Source: Arsenicicoccus cauae (GTDB lineage Bacteria; Actinomycetota; Actinomycetes; Actinomycetales; Dermatophilaceae). Taken from it: a DNA stretch of 64,000 nucleotides. Shown piece by piece: positions 8,760 to 18,562 of the stretch. The notes beneath the pieces are model-generated. The model was given only the letters and a program-made list of their open reading frames with translations. It was not told where the DNA came from and ran no database searches. Location of the stretch: positions 62,001 through 126,000 of the forward strand of contig NZ_WLVL01000037.1 in the NCBI RefSeq assembly GCF_009707125.1. The letters are read 5' to 3'. How positions within the stretch are numbered: position 1 is the first letter of the stretch; every line of letters starts with the position of its first letter. The position numbers and the translations under genes are program-made.

Positions 8760-9292
8760 TCCCCGTCGAGGTCGAACAACCCGTCGGGGGCGTCGACGAC
8801 CACCCGCCCCCCGGGGACGTCCACGGTGGGGACCAGCGCCTCGACGAAGGGCACCAGCCCCGTGCGACCGTCGGCGAGGCGCACCTCGAGCAGGTCCTGG
8901 ACGGGACGGGTGTGCAGCGCCACCACCTCCCCCACGACGACGCCGGCAGGGTCCTCGGCGCGCAGGCCGACCAGGTCGGACGCGTACCACCCCTCGTCGT
9001 CGTCCTGGGACGCCGACCCGGAGGCGTCCACGTCGAGGGTCAGCAGGGTGTTGCGCAGGGACTCGGCCCCGGTGCGGTCCGGGATCTCCTCGAAGGCCAG
9101 GAGCCAGATACCGTTGTGGACGCGAGCCGTCCGCACGGTGAGCTCGCGGGGCACCCCGGAGCCGCGGCGCGCCTGCGTCGCCAACCGGGCGCCCGGCGCG
9201 AGCCGTGCCTGAGGGTCGTCGGTGCGCAGCTCCACCGTGACCTCCCCGCGCAGCGCATGTGCCTTGCCGATCCTGGCGACGACCACGTCCAT
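8756..9292 (-). CDS. rimM: Ribosome maturation factor RimM
   Basis: 30S assembly factor that binds ribosomal protein S19 and acts on the 16S rRNA 3' domain. The 178-aa product starts [18 protein letters not shown], the conserved N-terminal RimM fold. Its C-terminal PRC-barrel includes [13 protein letters not shown] and [13 protein letters not shown]. The ATG at 9292 is chosen because an AGGAGAG ribosome-binding site lies just upstream and the conserved N-terminus begins there. An open frame reaching 9376 adds non-conserved sequence. It is coupled by overlap to trmD. Confidence 0.95.
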   Translation of the reverse strand: MDVVVARIGKAHALRGEVTVELRTDDPQARLAPGARLATQARRGSGVPRELTVRTARVHNGIWLLAFEEIPDRTGAESLRNTLLTLDVDASGSASQDDDEGWYASDLVGLRAEDPAGVVVGEVVALHTRPVQDLLEVRLADGRTGLVPFVEALVPTVDVPGGRVVVDAPDGLFDLDGE

Positions 9293-9408
9293 GCACTCTC
9301 TCCTCGTCTCCTCGTGGAGCTCGTGCGGGGCAGCCCCGCAGACGACGAGAGGCGTGCGACGGGGTGTCCCGCGCACGCCTCTGGTCGTTCGAGCGTGATG
9401 CCGGGCGC

Positions 9409-9651
9409 TCAGCGCACCCGGTCCGTGTCGACGATGTCGACGCGGACCTGCTTGCCACCGGCCAGGGCGCCCATCACGGTGCGCAGGGCGCTGGCGGTGC
9501 GGCCCGAGCGGCCGATGACGCGCCCGAGGTCGTCCGGGTGGACGCGCACCTCGAGCACCTCACCGCGGCGGAGCTCCTTGTGGCGCACCACCACGTCCTC
9601 GTCGTGGTCCACGATCCCCTTGACGAGGTGCTCGAGCGCCTCCTCGAGCAC
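9409..9651 (-). CDS. khpA: KH-domain RNA-binding protein KhpA
   Basis: 80-aa single KH-domain protein. In Gram-positive bacteria, KhpA pairs with KhpB/Jag and influences cell-wall and division gene expression through RNA binding. The KH GxxG loop is visible as [16 protein letters not shown], after [10 protein letters not shown]. It starts at GTG (9651), two bases after the rpsP stop, in the conserved rpsP-khpA-rimM-trmD order. An intergenic stretch of 116 bases separates it from rimM. Confidence 0.93.
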   Translation of the reverse strand: MLEEALEHLVKGIVDHDEDVVVRHKELRRGEVLEVRVHPDDLGRVIGRSGRTASALRTVMGALAGGKQVRVDIVDTDRVR

Positions 9652-9653
9652 GA

Positions 9654-10190
9654 TCAGGCCTCGGACTTCTCGTCGGACTCCGGAGCAGCCGCCTCGACGG
9701 ACTCGGTCGCGGGGACCTCCTCGGCCTCGGCGGAGCCCGCAGCCTCGGCCGCCTCTGCCGGGTCGGTGGTCGCGGGGGCCTCGGGGGCCGGCTCGGAGGG
9801 AGCCTCGTTCTTGGTGGCCTTCTTGCGCGGCGTCTCCTTGGGCTCGAGCTCAGCCTTCTGGAGGGCCTCGTTGTAGAGGTCCTGCTTGGACTTCTTGGGC
9901 TCCTTGACCTGCAGGGTGCCCTCGGCGCCCGGCAGGCCCTTGTGCTTCTGCCAGTCGCCGGTGATCTTGAGCAGGGCCAGGACCTGCTCGGTGGGCTGGG
10001 CGCCGACGCCCAGCCAGTACTGCACGCGGTCGGAGGTGATCTCGATGCGCGACGGCTGCTCCGTCGGGTGGTAGATGCCGATCTCCTCGATCGCACGGCC
10101 ATCGCGCTTGGTGCGCGAGTCCATCACGACGACGCGGTAGTACGGTGCACGGATCTTGCCCATGCGCTTCAGACGAATCTTGACGGCCAC
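9654..10190 (-). CDS. rpsP: 30S ribosomal protein S16 (bS16) with long acidic tail
   Basis: Small-subunit assembly protein. The first 90 or so residues are canonical bS16 ([49 protein letters not shown]). The 178-aa product then continues with a tail of about 80 residues: a lysine-rich stretch ([20 protein letters not shown]) followed by a Glu/Ala/Pro-rich low-complexity end. Such tails are common in actinobacterial S16, and this one is on the long side. The GTG at 10190 follows AAGGAGA. The open frame to 10352 reads through the leader and is not used. Confidence 0.95.
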   Translation of the reverse strand: MAVKIRLKRMGKIRAPYYRVVVMDSRTKRDGRAIEEIGIYHPTEQPSRIEITSDRVQYWLGVGAQPTEQVLALLKITGDWQKHKGLPGAEGTLQVKEPKKSKQDLYNEALQKAELEPKETPRKKATKNEAPSEPAPEAPATTDPAEAAEAAGSAEAEEVPATESVEAAAPESDEKSEA

Positions 10191-10319
10191 GAGTGTGGTG
10201 TCTCCTTGGTGTGGTGTGGGTGAGCCCGCGTCACGACACCGTGGGGACAGGCGCTGGACGGGCTCGATGGACGCGTCGAGACCGGTGAGAGGGTCCGCCC
10301 ACGGCGCATACGGGAGTCC

Positions 10320-10349
10320 ATGATGCCAGATCGCCCGGCATGCTGACGA
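10320..10349 (-). promoter_or_regulatory. Putative rpsP operon promoter
   Basis: On the minus strand, TCGTCA (10344-10349) and CATCAT (10320-10325) have an 18-base spacer. The sequence GATCTGGCATCAT resembles GATCTGGCAGAAT upstream of rplS. A leader of about 130 bases separates it from the rpsP GTG. The -35 match is weak. Confidence 0.4.
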
Positions 10350-10358
10350 CATCCCGGC

Positions 10359-12932
10359 TCAGTCGTCGGACAGCAGCCGACCCAGGTCGAAGGTCCTTGG
10401 GATGTCCGCGATCCGGGAGTACTCCTCGAACAGGTGTCCCTGCGCGAGGTCGCAGCCCAGGTCGCGCAGCACCCGCGCGGCCCCGGGGGTCTCGATGCCC
10501 TCGGCGACGACCGACAGCCCAAGGGTCTGGGCCATCGAGATGACCGCCGCGACCAGCGTGCGGTCGCAGGGGCTGCGCGCCGCGCGCACGACCAGGGACC
10601 GGTCGATCTTGAGCAGCTGCACCGGCATCCACGACAGGTGGACCATCGAGCTGTGCCCCGTGCTGAAGTCGTCGATCGCCAGCCGCACCCCGGCGTCCGA
10701 CAGGTCTCGCAGCACCTGCGCCTCCTGGGAGGCCACGTCGACGAAGGACCGCTCGGTGACCTCGACCACCAGCCGGTCCAGGCCCAGGCCGGCCGCCGTG
10801 GTCCGTCGCCGCAGGTCGTCCAGCAGGCCGGGGCGGCGCAGCTCGCGCGGGCCCAGGTTGATCGCGACGAAGCTCGGGGAGCCCGACGCCGCGAGGTCGC
10901 GGATGGACTTGGCGAGCACCACCCGCCCCAGCGCGTCGATCAGGCCGGACTCCTCGGCGATCTCGATGAACTCGGCGGCCCGCACGAGCCGCCCGTCCTC
11001 GTCCATCCGGCACAGGGCCTCCACCCCCACGACCGTGCCGGTGCGCAGGTCGACGATGGGGTCGTATGCCGGGAGGATGCGCCCCTCCTCGATGGCGCGG
11101 CGCACGCGGTGCTCCACCTCGAAGCGGCGCACCGCCTGCTCCCGGTCCGTATGGCCGAAGACATAGATCCCCCCGCCGCCCTGCGACTTGGACCGGTTGA
11201 GCGCGACGTCGGCGTCCCGCAGCAGGTCGAGGTCGGTGTCCCCGACGGGCCGGGGCATGCCGGGCGCGGCCTGGGCGACGCCGATGCTGACCTGGGGCCG
11301 CACCGGCCCGAGGCTCGGCAGGTCGACGGGCGTGCACAGCTCCTGCACGAGCTGCTGGGCGGTGGCCACCCCGTCCAGCGGCCCCTCGGTGTCGATGAGC
11401 ACGCAGAACTCGTCACCGCCGAGGCGGGCGACGCACGTGCGCCCGGAGAGGACGAGCACGGCGGTCTCCAGGCGTCGTCCGACGACGGAGAGCAGGGCGT
11501 CCCCCACCTCGTGGCCGTGGGCGTCGTTCACCACCTTGAAGCGATCCAGGTCGAGGTACAGCACGGTGCGCCAGGTGTCCGGCCCGGCCGGCTCGCGCAG
11601 CCGGCTGAGCACCGCGTCCCGGCTGTAGAGCCCGGTCAGCTCGTCGTGGGCGGCCCTCCAGGTGAGCTCGGCCGTGCGCTGTCGCACCAGCAGGGTGAGC
11701 TGCTGCTCGCGTCGGCGGGCCTCCTTGAGGTCAGCCTGGAGCAGATCCATGCGGAGCCGGTCGGCGAGGTCCCGCACCCGTGAGGCTGAACCGACGCGGG
11801 CGTCGCTGCGGGCCGCCTCGCGCTGCTCCTTCATCAGCGCCAGCGCACCGGCCTCGTCACCGGTGCGCTCGGCGGCCTCGGTCAGCAGGTCGTAGACGGC
11901 GTCGCGCTGGGGCCGTGGCAGGGAGCTGGCGTGGTGGTAGGGCGCCAGGGCCCGCACCGCCGACTCTGCATCGCCGGAGCGCAGGTGGGCCGTGGCGAGG
12001 GCGAGCAGGGTCGTCAGGCTCGGTGCCCCGGTCGCCCGCCGCTCGTCGTCCGCGAGCCGACGCAGCGTGTCGGGGGCGCTCGGGTCACCGAGGCGGGCTC
12101 GGACGTCGGCGACGCGGCGGACGTGCTCGGCGGGGTCGAGCCCGGCGTGGACGACCAGCTCGGCCCCGCGCTCGCTCTCGGCAAGGGCGCCCTCGAGGTC
12201 ATCCGCGTCGAGGAGCAGCTCGGCCCGGATGCCGTGCAGCCGGGCCACGGCCGCGTCCGACTGGGGGACGGTCGTGCAGGCGAGCGCCCGGTCGACGTAG
12301 GTGAGGCCGAGCTCGGTGTCGCCGAGCGCCTGCATGACCTGCGCGAGCCGCGCCAGCACGAGCGGCCGCAGACCGAGCACCCCGTCGGCGTCGGCGTCCA
12401 GGGCCGCGCGGAAGTGCGTCACGGCCCGCTCGAGGTCGCCCTCCACGACCGCCACCTGCCCATCGAGCGCGAGGAGCCCGGCGCGCACCCGCAGGCCGAG
12501 GTCGTCCTCCGGCAGCGGCAGGGTGGCGGAACGGCGGGCGGAGGCGGCGCACCCGGCTGCGCCGTCGAGGTCCCCGAGCGCCAGGAGCGCCTCGCCGCGG
12601 GTCAGCTCCGCCTGGATCTCCACGACGAGGGACCACGGGCCGGGCGGCAGGTGCGTGATCACCTGCAGCGCGCCCCCGGCGACCTGCAGCGCGGCACCGG
12701 GGTCGTTCTCGCCGAGGTACCCCAGCTCGCTCGCCAGGTCGGCCGCGCACTGCACGGTGGTGTCAAGGGTGATGTCGGGGTCGGTCTCGGCGAGGCGCGC
12801 CAGCCGCTGGCACGCGCGGGCGGCGCGCTTGATGCGCAGGGCCGCCTCGCCGGCGGCCAGCCCCACGCGGAGCAGCGCCGTGTCGTCGCGGACACCGCGG
12901 ACACCGCGGACGCCGGATCCACGAAGGCTCAC
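10359..12932 (-). CDS. TPR-like sensor with GGDEF and EAL domains (cyclic-di-GMP turnover)
   Basis: An 857-aa cytoplasmic protein without obvious membrane helices. Residues 20-400 are Ala/Leu-rich helical repeats resembling tetratricopeptides, probably a protein-interaction sensor. A short coiled coil (about 400-440) leads to a GGDEF domain with an intact active site, RLGGDEFCVL (about residue 504). The EAL domain has GVEALCRMD, NLGPREL, VEVTERSF, IDDFSTGHSSM, LLKIDRSL, VVAEGIET and QGHLFEEY, so all metal and catalytic residues look present. The RxxD inhibitory site before GGDEF is absent (SGRTCVARL instead). It may both make and degrade c-di-GMP; the net direction cannot be told. It stands alone between rpsP and a sugar transporter. 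Confidence 0.9.
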   Translation of the reverse strand: MSLRGSGVRGVRGVRDDTALLRVGLAAGEAALRIKRAARACQRLARLAETDPDITLDTTVQCAADLASELGYLGENDPGAALQVAGGALQVITHLPPGPWSLVVEIQAELTRGEALLALGDLDGAAGCAASARRSATLPLPEDDLGLRVRAGLLALDGQVAVVEGDLERAVTHFRAALDADADGVLGLRPLVLARLAQVMQALGDTELGLTYVDRALACTTVPQSDAAVARLHGIRAELLLDADDLEGALAESERGAELVVHAGLDPAEHVRRVADVRARLGDPSAPDTLRRLADDERRATGAPSLTTLLALATAHLRSGDAESAVRALAPYHHASSLPRPQRDAVYDLLTEAAERTGDEAGALALMKEQREAARSDARVGSASRVRDLADRLRMDLLQADLKEARRREQQLTLLVRQRTAELTWRAAHDELTGLYSRDAVLSRLREPAGPDTWRTVLYLDLDRFKVVNDAHGHEVGDALLSVVGRRLETAVLVLSGRTCVARLGGDEFCVLIDTEGPLDGVATAQQLVQELCTPVDLPSLGPVRPQVSIGVAQAAPGMPRPVGDTDLDLLRDADVALNRSKSQGGGGIYVFGHTDREQAVRRFEVEHRVRRAIEEGRILPAYDPIVDLRTGTVVGVEALCRMDEDGRLVRAAEFIEIAEESGLIDALGRVVLAKSIRDLAASGSPSFVAINLGPRELRRPGLLDDLRRRTTAAGLGLDRLVVEVTERSFVDVASQEAQVLRDLSDAGVRLAIDDFSTGHSSMVHLSWMPVQLLKIDRSLVVRAARSPCDRTLVAAVISMAQTLGLSVVAEGIETPGAARVLRDLGCDLAQGHLFEEYSRIADIPRTFDLGRLLSDD

Positions 12933-13070
12933 TGGCCTATCTTGCCCCGAAATTCAACGCAGAGTTACGGCAACGCCACAGATTGCTACTTCTTGGTCTT
13001 ATGCGCCTTTCCGGTCTCCGCGGCCTCTGCGGTCCCTCCGGTCTCGGCGATCGACCGGCCCCACGACGGC

Positions 13071-13113
13071 AGCAGGGCGCCCCGCGACCGACTCGGCCGC
13101 GGGGCGCCCTGCT
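13071..13113. terminator. Perfect 16-bp inverted repeat, probable terminator
   Basis: AGCAGGGCGCCCCGCG (13071-13086) and its exact reverse complement (13098-13113) flank an 11-base loop. The hairpin lies 58 bases downstream of the sugar-binding protein gene and upstream of the GGDEF/EAL gene. It lacks a U-tract on either strand, which is common for actinobacterial terminators. It most likely ends the sugar-transport transcript. The remaining intergenic DNA (12933-13070) shows nothing else I can name. Confidence 0.65.
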
Positions 13114-13170
13114 CCCGGGTCGGACCCTCGGCCCGGATGACGGCGGCCCGCCGTCATACGGGCCTCGGGG

Positions 13171-14274
13171 TCACTTGACCAGGGCCGACAGGGTCGGGTC
13201 GTTGGCGTAGGCCTCCTTGGCGTTGGCCTTGGTCACGATGACCGGCTCGAGCAGGTTGGCCGGGACGACCTTGACGCCGTTGTTGTAGGACTTCTCGTCG
13301 TTGACGGTGACCTTCTCGCCCTTCTGGATCTGCTTGGTCATGTCGATGGCCGCCGCGACGAGCTTGCGGGTGTCCTTGTTGATGGTGGAGTACTGCTCCC
13401 CCGCCATGATCGACTTGACCGACTCGACCTCGGAGTCCTGCCCGGTGACGACCGGGGTCGGCTTGCCGGCCTGCTTCGCCGACGTGAGGATGGCGCGGGC
13501 CAGGGTGTCGTTGGGCGACAGGACGCCGTCCAGCTGCGCGGAGCCGTAGGACCCGGCGATCAGGGTGTCCATGCGCTTCTGGGCGTTCTCGGCCTTCCAG
13601 CCCTGGGTCACGGCCTGGTTGAAGGAGGTCTGACCGGACACGACCTTGAGGGTGCCGTCCTTGATCTTGGGCTCGAGGACGCTCATCGCCCCGTCGAAGA
13701 AGACCTTGGCGTTCGCGTCGTCCGGCGAGCCCGCGAAGAGCTCGATGTTGTAGGGGCCGCTCGGCTTCTTGGCCTTGAGACCCTCGAGCAGCGCGTTGCC
13801 CTGCAGCACGCCGACCTTGAAGTTGTCGAAAGCGACGTAGTAGTCGACGTTGGGGGTGTTGGTCAGGAGCCGGTCGTAGGCCACGACGGTCGCGCCGGAG
13901 TCCTTGGCCGCCTTGAGCTGGGTGCCCAGCTGGGAGCCGTCGATGGCGCCGACGACGATGAGCTTGGCGCCCTTGGTGACCATCGACTGGATCTGGTTCT
14001 GCTGCTCGGAGACGCCGTTGTTGGCGAACTGCACGTCGGCCTTGTAGCCCGCACCCGCGAGATCGGTCTTGAAGAGGTTCTCGGCGAGGACCCAGTTCTC
14101 GGAGGTCTTCTGGGGCAGCGAGACGCCGATCAGGGCGCCCTGGTCGAAGCCCTTGGCCGCCGCGCTGCCGCCGCTGCTCTGGGTCGAGGTGGTGGTCTGC
14201 TCGGCGCGGCCGCAGGCGGACAGGGCGAGGGCGACCGCGGAGGCGGCCACCACGGTGGTGGTGAGCTTGCGCAT
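13171..14274 (-). CDS. chvE: Sugar ABC transporter substrate-binding lipoprotein (ChvE/MmsC-like)
   Basis: Extracytoplasmic sugar receptor of the multiple-monosaccharide (ChvE-GguAB) family. The 367-aa product has a lipoprotein signal peptide ending in lipobox LSAC (Cys21) and a Ser/Thr-rich linker. The periplasmic-binding-protein fold includes IGVSLPQKTSENWVLAENLF, VVGAIDGSQLG, VAYDRLL, LFAGSPDDANAKVFFDGAM and VVTGQDSEVESVKSI. It starts at ATG 14274 behind AAGGAAG. It is the last gene of the mmsA-mmsB-chvE unit in transcription order. Xylose, arabinose, glucose or galactose are plausible ligands; the sequence does not decide. Confidence 0.9.
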   Translation of the reverse strand: MRKLTTTVVAASAVALALSACGRAEQTTTSTQSSGGSAAAKGFDQGALIGVSLPQKTSENWVLAENLFKTDLAGAGYKADVQFANNGVSEQQNQIQSMVTKGAKLIVVGAIDGSQLGTQLKAAKDSGATVVAYDRLLTNTPNVDYYVAFDNFKVGVLQGNALLEGLKAKKPSGPYNIELFAGSPDDANAKVFFDGAMSVLEPKIKDGTLKVVSGQTSFNQAVTQGWKAENAQKRMDTLIAGSYGSAQLDGVLSPNDTLARAILTSAKQAGKPTPVVTGQDSEVESVKSIMAGEQYSTINKDTRKLVAAAIDMTKQIQKGEKVTVNDEKSYNNGVKVVPANLLEPVIVTKANAKEAYANDPTLSALVK

Positions 14275-14319
14275 GTGACTTCCTTGTCGTTCGTTCTGGT
14301 GTGGTGAGGTGGGTGGGGC

Positions 14320-15585
14320 TCAGGCCTCGGGCCGGGTGGCGGCCGAGGCGTCGGCAGGCGAGGCCGTGGCTGGGGTGCGCGGGCCGGCCTTGCGGGTGAG
14401 GTGGCCGATGATGGACGGCCGCCCCTGCATCTTGTTGAAGACGTCGAAGGCCACTGCCAGCAGCAGCACCAGACCCTTGATCATGGACTGGGCGTCGGCG
14501 CCCACGCCCATGAGCTGCAGGCCGTTGTTGAGAACCGCCATGACCAGGCCACCGATGATCGAGCCGACCACGGTGCCGACGCCGCCGGAGACCGCAGCGC
14601 CACCGATGAAGACGGCGGCGATGGCGTCAAGCTCCCAGCCCACGCCGTCGAAGGGGCCCGAGGCGGTCGAGCGCGCGACGAACATCATGCCGGCGAGGGC
14701 GGCGAGGATCGACATGTTCATCATGACCAGGAAGTTGACCTTCTTGGCCTTGACGCCGGACAGCTCGGCGGCGTGCTTGTTGCCGCCCACCGCGTAGACG
14801 TGCCGGCCGATGACGGTGCGGCTCGACACGAAGCCGTAGATCAGCACCAGCGCCGCGAGGATCAGCCCGGAGATCGGGAAGGAGGTGCCGGTGGGGCCCG
14901 AGGCCATGAGGAGCGTGACCCCGAGGATGGCCGCGCAGATCAGGCCGAGCCGGAGGCCGAGGACGACGCCGTCCTCGAGCGGGAGGCCGATCCGCTTCTG
15001 GTTGGCGCGGTTGCGCAGCGCGCCGACCACGATCGCGAGGCAGGCGACGAGGCCGAGCACCACGGTGAGGTTGTTGTAGCCGGTCGCGGGTCCGACCTCG
15101 GGAAGGTATCCAGAGCCGATCTTCTGGAAGCCCTCGGGCACCGGCACGGTCAGGGACTTGCCGATGAACTGGTTGACCCCGCGAAAGATCAGCATGCCGG
15201 CGAGCGTCACGATGAAGGCGGGGATGCCGACATACGCGACCCAGAAACCCTGCCAGGCGCCGATGAGCGCGCCCAGCGCCAGGCCGAGGAGGATGGCGAG
15301 CGGCCAGGCGAGGTGCCAGTCGCGCATGGCGATGGCGACCATGATCCCGACGGCCGCGGCGACCGACCCGACGGACAGGTCGATGTGCCCGGCGATGATG
15401 ACGAGCACCATCCCGATGGCGAGGACGAGGACGTAGGCGTTGCCCTGGAGGATGTTGATGACGTTGTCGGGCTTGAGGGTCAGACCGTCCGTCTGGACCG
15501 TGAAGAAGGCGATCAGGGCCACGAGGGCCATGATCATGCCGAACTGGCGGATGTCACCGCCGAAGACCTGCTTGAGCTTGTTCAT
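14320..15585 (-). CDS. mmsB: Multiple-sugar ABC transporter permease MmsB/GguB
   Basis: Inner-membrane permease of the ribose/xylose/ChvE class, 421 aa with about ten hydrophobic segments. Conserved pieces include VLVIIAGHIDLSVGSVAAAV, AFIVTLAGMLIFRGVNQFI, YAVGGNKHAAELSGVKAKKV (the ATPase-facing loop) and AAVFIGGAAVSGGVGTVVGS. It lies 45 bases upstream of the binding-protein gene and 15 bases after mmsA. The C-terminal 20 residues are Ala/Thr/Pro-rich and probably disordered. Confidence 0.93.
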   Translation of the reverse strand: MNKLKQVFGGDIRQFGMIMALVALIAFFTVQTDGLTLKPDNVINILQGNAYVLVLAIGMVLVIIAGHIDLSVGSVAAAVGIMVAIAMRDWHLAWPLAILLGLALGALIGAWQGFWVAYVGIPAFIVTLAGMLIFRGVNQFIGKSLTVPVPEGFQKIGSGYLPEVGPATGYNNLTVVLGLVACLAIVVGALRNRANQKRIGLPLEDGVVLGLRLGLICAAILGVTLLMASGPTGTSFPISGLILAALVLIYGFVSSRTVIGRHVYAVGGNKHAAELSGVKAKKVNFLVMMNMSILAALAGMMFVARSTASGPFDGVGWELDAIAAVFIGGAAVSGGVGTVVGSIIGGLVMAVLNNGLQLMGVGADAQSMIKGLVLLLAVAFDVFNKMQGRPSIIGHLTRKAGPRTPATASPADASAATRPEA

Positions 15586-15600
15586 CGGGCGTCTTTCGGG

Positions 15601-17163
<1,563 letters not shown>

Positions 17164-17202
17164 TGGGGGTCCCTTCCTCGCGACCTGATGGCATCGACAC
17201 CA

Positions 17203-17221
17203 TCACTCGTTTAAGAAGTGA
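17203..17221. promoter_or_regulatory. Candidate ROK-regulator operator upstream of mmsA
   Basis: TCACTCGTTTAAGAAGTGA is an imperfect palindrome: five perfect outer bases on each arm, a TT/AA inner pair, and 14 of 18 symmetric positions matching. It is unusually AT-rich for this window. It lies about 40 bases before the mmsA ATG and overlaps the predicted -10. The neighbouring ROK-family gene (17278-18471) is the obvious candidate repressor, released by the transported sugar. Confidence 0.5.
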
Positions 17222-17246
17222 AGTCGCCGCGACCTGCTCCCGTCAA
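17217..17246 (-). promoter_or_regulatory. Putative promoter of the mmsA-mmsB-chvE operon
   Basis: On the minus strand, TTGACG (17241-17246) is followed after 18 bases by TTCACT (17217-17222), which runs into the palindrome at 17203-17221. The -35 is nearly consensus and the -10 is weak, a layout suited to repression by a protein bound over the -10. Confidence 0.45.
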
Positions 17247-17277
17247 CTCCGGAACGCGGCGAGTTGCGCGATCGTGA

Positions 17278-18471
17278 CTAACGCCTCACCCGCTCGGCGG
17301 CATGCGCCACGGCAGCGGCACCGAGCGCCTCGGCCCGGGCTCCGAACGACTCCAGCGTCACCGTGGTGGCCGCGGCCACCACGGGGGTCGTGGCCCGCTC
17401 CAGGCCGCGGCGCACCGCCGCGAGGAGCAGGTCCCCCACCGGCATCAACGGCCCGCCGAGCACGATGACGGCAGGGTTGAGCAGGTTGCACAGGCCACCC
17501 AGGACCTGACCGAGAACGAGCCCGGCGTCCTCCAGCACGCGCAGCGCGGCGAGGTCCCCGCTCTGGACCAGCTGCAGCAGCTCGGAGGTGCGCGGGGTGC
17601 GCCCCACCGACGCCTCGAGCCCGGCGAGCAGCGTCGGCACGGCCGCGACGGTCTCCAGGCAGCCACGGTTGCCGCACCGGCACACCTGGCCGAAGGACGA
17701 GACCTGCAGGTGACCGATCTCGCCGGTGATGCCGATGTGGCCGCGGTGGAGCTGGCCGCCGAGGATCAGCCCCGCCCCGATGCCGCTCGCCACCTTGACG
17801 TACGCCAGGTCGGGGACGCCGGCGTGCGCCCCCCAGCGCGCCTCGGCGAGCGCCCCGAGGTTGGCGTCGTTGTCCACGGTGACGGGCAGCTGCAGGTGGT
17901 CCTCCAGGGCCTGCCGCACGTGGAGGCCGACCCACTCGGGCAGCAGGGCGGCATGGCCGACCAGCCCGGTCCGCGCGTCGATGGGCCCGGGGATGCCGAC
18001 CCCCGCGCCCACCAGGTCGGCGCGCTCCAGGCTGACCTCGGCTAGGGCGCGGTCGAGCAGCTCCTCCACCAGCGCGAAGCAGGCCTGCAGCGAGTGCCCG
18101 ACCGGCAACCCCTCGAAGCTCTCGGCCAGCACCTCGCCGTCCTCGGCGACGAGGAGCAGCCGCACGTGCCGGCGCCCCACGTCGATGCCGGCGGCCACGG
18201 AGCGGTGCTGCTCGGCCAACGAGACCTCGACCGCGCGGCGACCGTTGGCGGTGGTGGTGCCGGTGACGACCTGGCCGTCCTCGGCGAGCATCCGGACCAG
18301 GTTGGACACGGTGGCCGGGGACAGCCCGGTGGCGCGGGCCAGGCTGGCCTGGGTGCTGGGGCCGCGGTAGCGCAGGACGGCCACGAGACGCTCGGTGTTG
18401 GCGCGCCGCAGCGCGCTGGGTGACCCGGACCCGCGGCGGGCAGCCCGACGGGAGGCGTCCTCGACGACCAT
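17278..18471 (-). CDS. ROK-family transcriptional regulator (NagC/XylR-like)
   Basis: Sugar-responsive repressor of the ROK family. The 397-aa product has an N-terminal winged helix (ASLARATGLSPATVSNLVRM). The actin-like sugar-kinase fold follows, with VAAGIDVGRRHVRLLL, GVGIPGPIDARTG and VDNDANLGALAEARWGA. The ROK zinc motif is GEIGHLQV followed by CRCGNRGCLETV. I chose the ATG at 18471, with AGGGAC upstream; a TTG at 18519 is possible but unsupported. The gene ends 56 bases upstream of the palindrome controlling mmsA, so local repression is the natural inference. Whether the ROK kinase site is active is not clear. Confidence 0.9.
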   Translation of the reverse strand: MVVEDASRRAARRGSGSPSALRRANTERLVAVLRYRGPSTQASLARATGLSPATVSNLVRMLAEDGQVVTGTTTANGRRAVEVSLAEQHRSVAAGIDVGRRHVRLLLVAEDGEVLAESFEGLPVGHSLQACFALVEELLDRALAEVSLERADLVGAGVGIPGPIDARTGLVGHAALLPEWVGLHVRQALEDHLQLPVTVDNDANLGALAEARWGAHAGVPDLAYVKVASGIGAGLILGGQLHRGHIGITGEIGHLQVSSFGQVCRCGNRGCLETVAAVPTLLAGLEASVGRTPRTSELLQLVQSGDLAALRVLEDAGLVLGQVLGGLCNLLNPAVIVLGGPLMPVGDLLLAAVRRGLERATTPVVAAATTVTLESFGARAEALGAAAVAHAAERVRR

Positions 18472-18562
18472 GCGCCCACTGTCCCTGTCAGACCGTATGC
18501 CGTCAAGATATGAAAGCAAGGTGTGACCCGCGTTACGTCTCGCGTGGCGGCGTCATCCAGGA

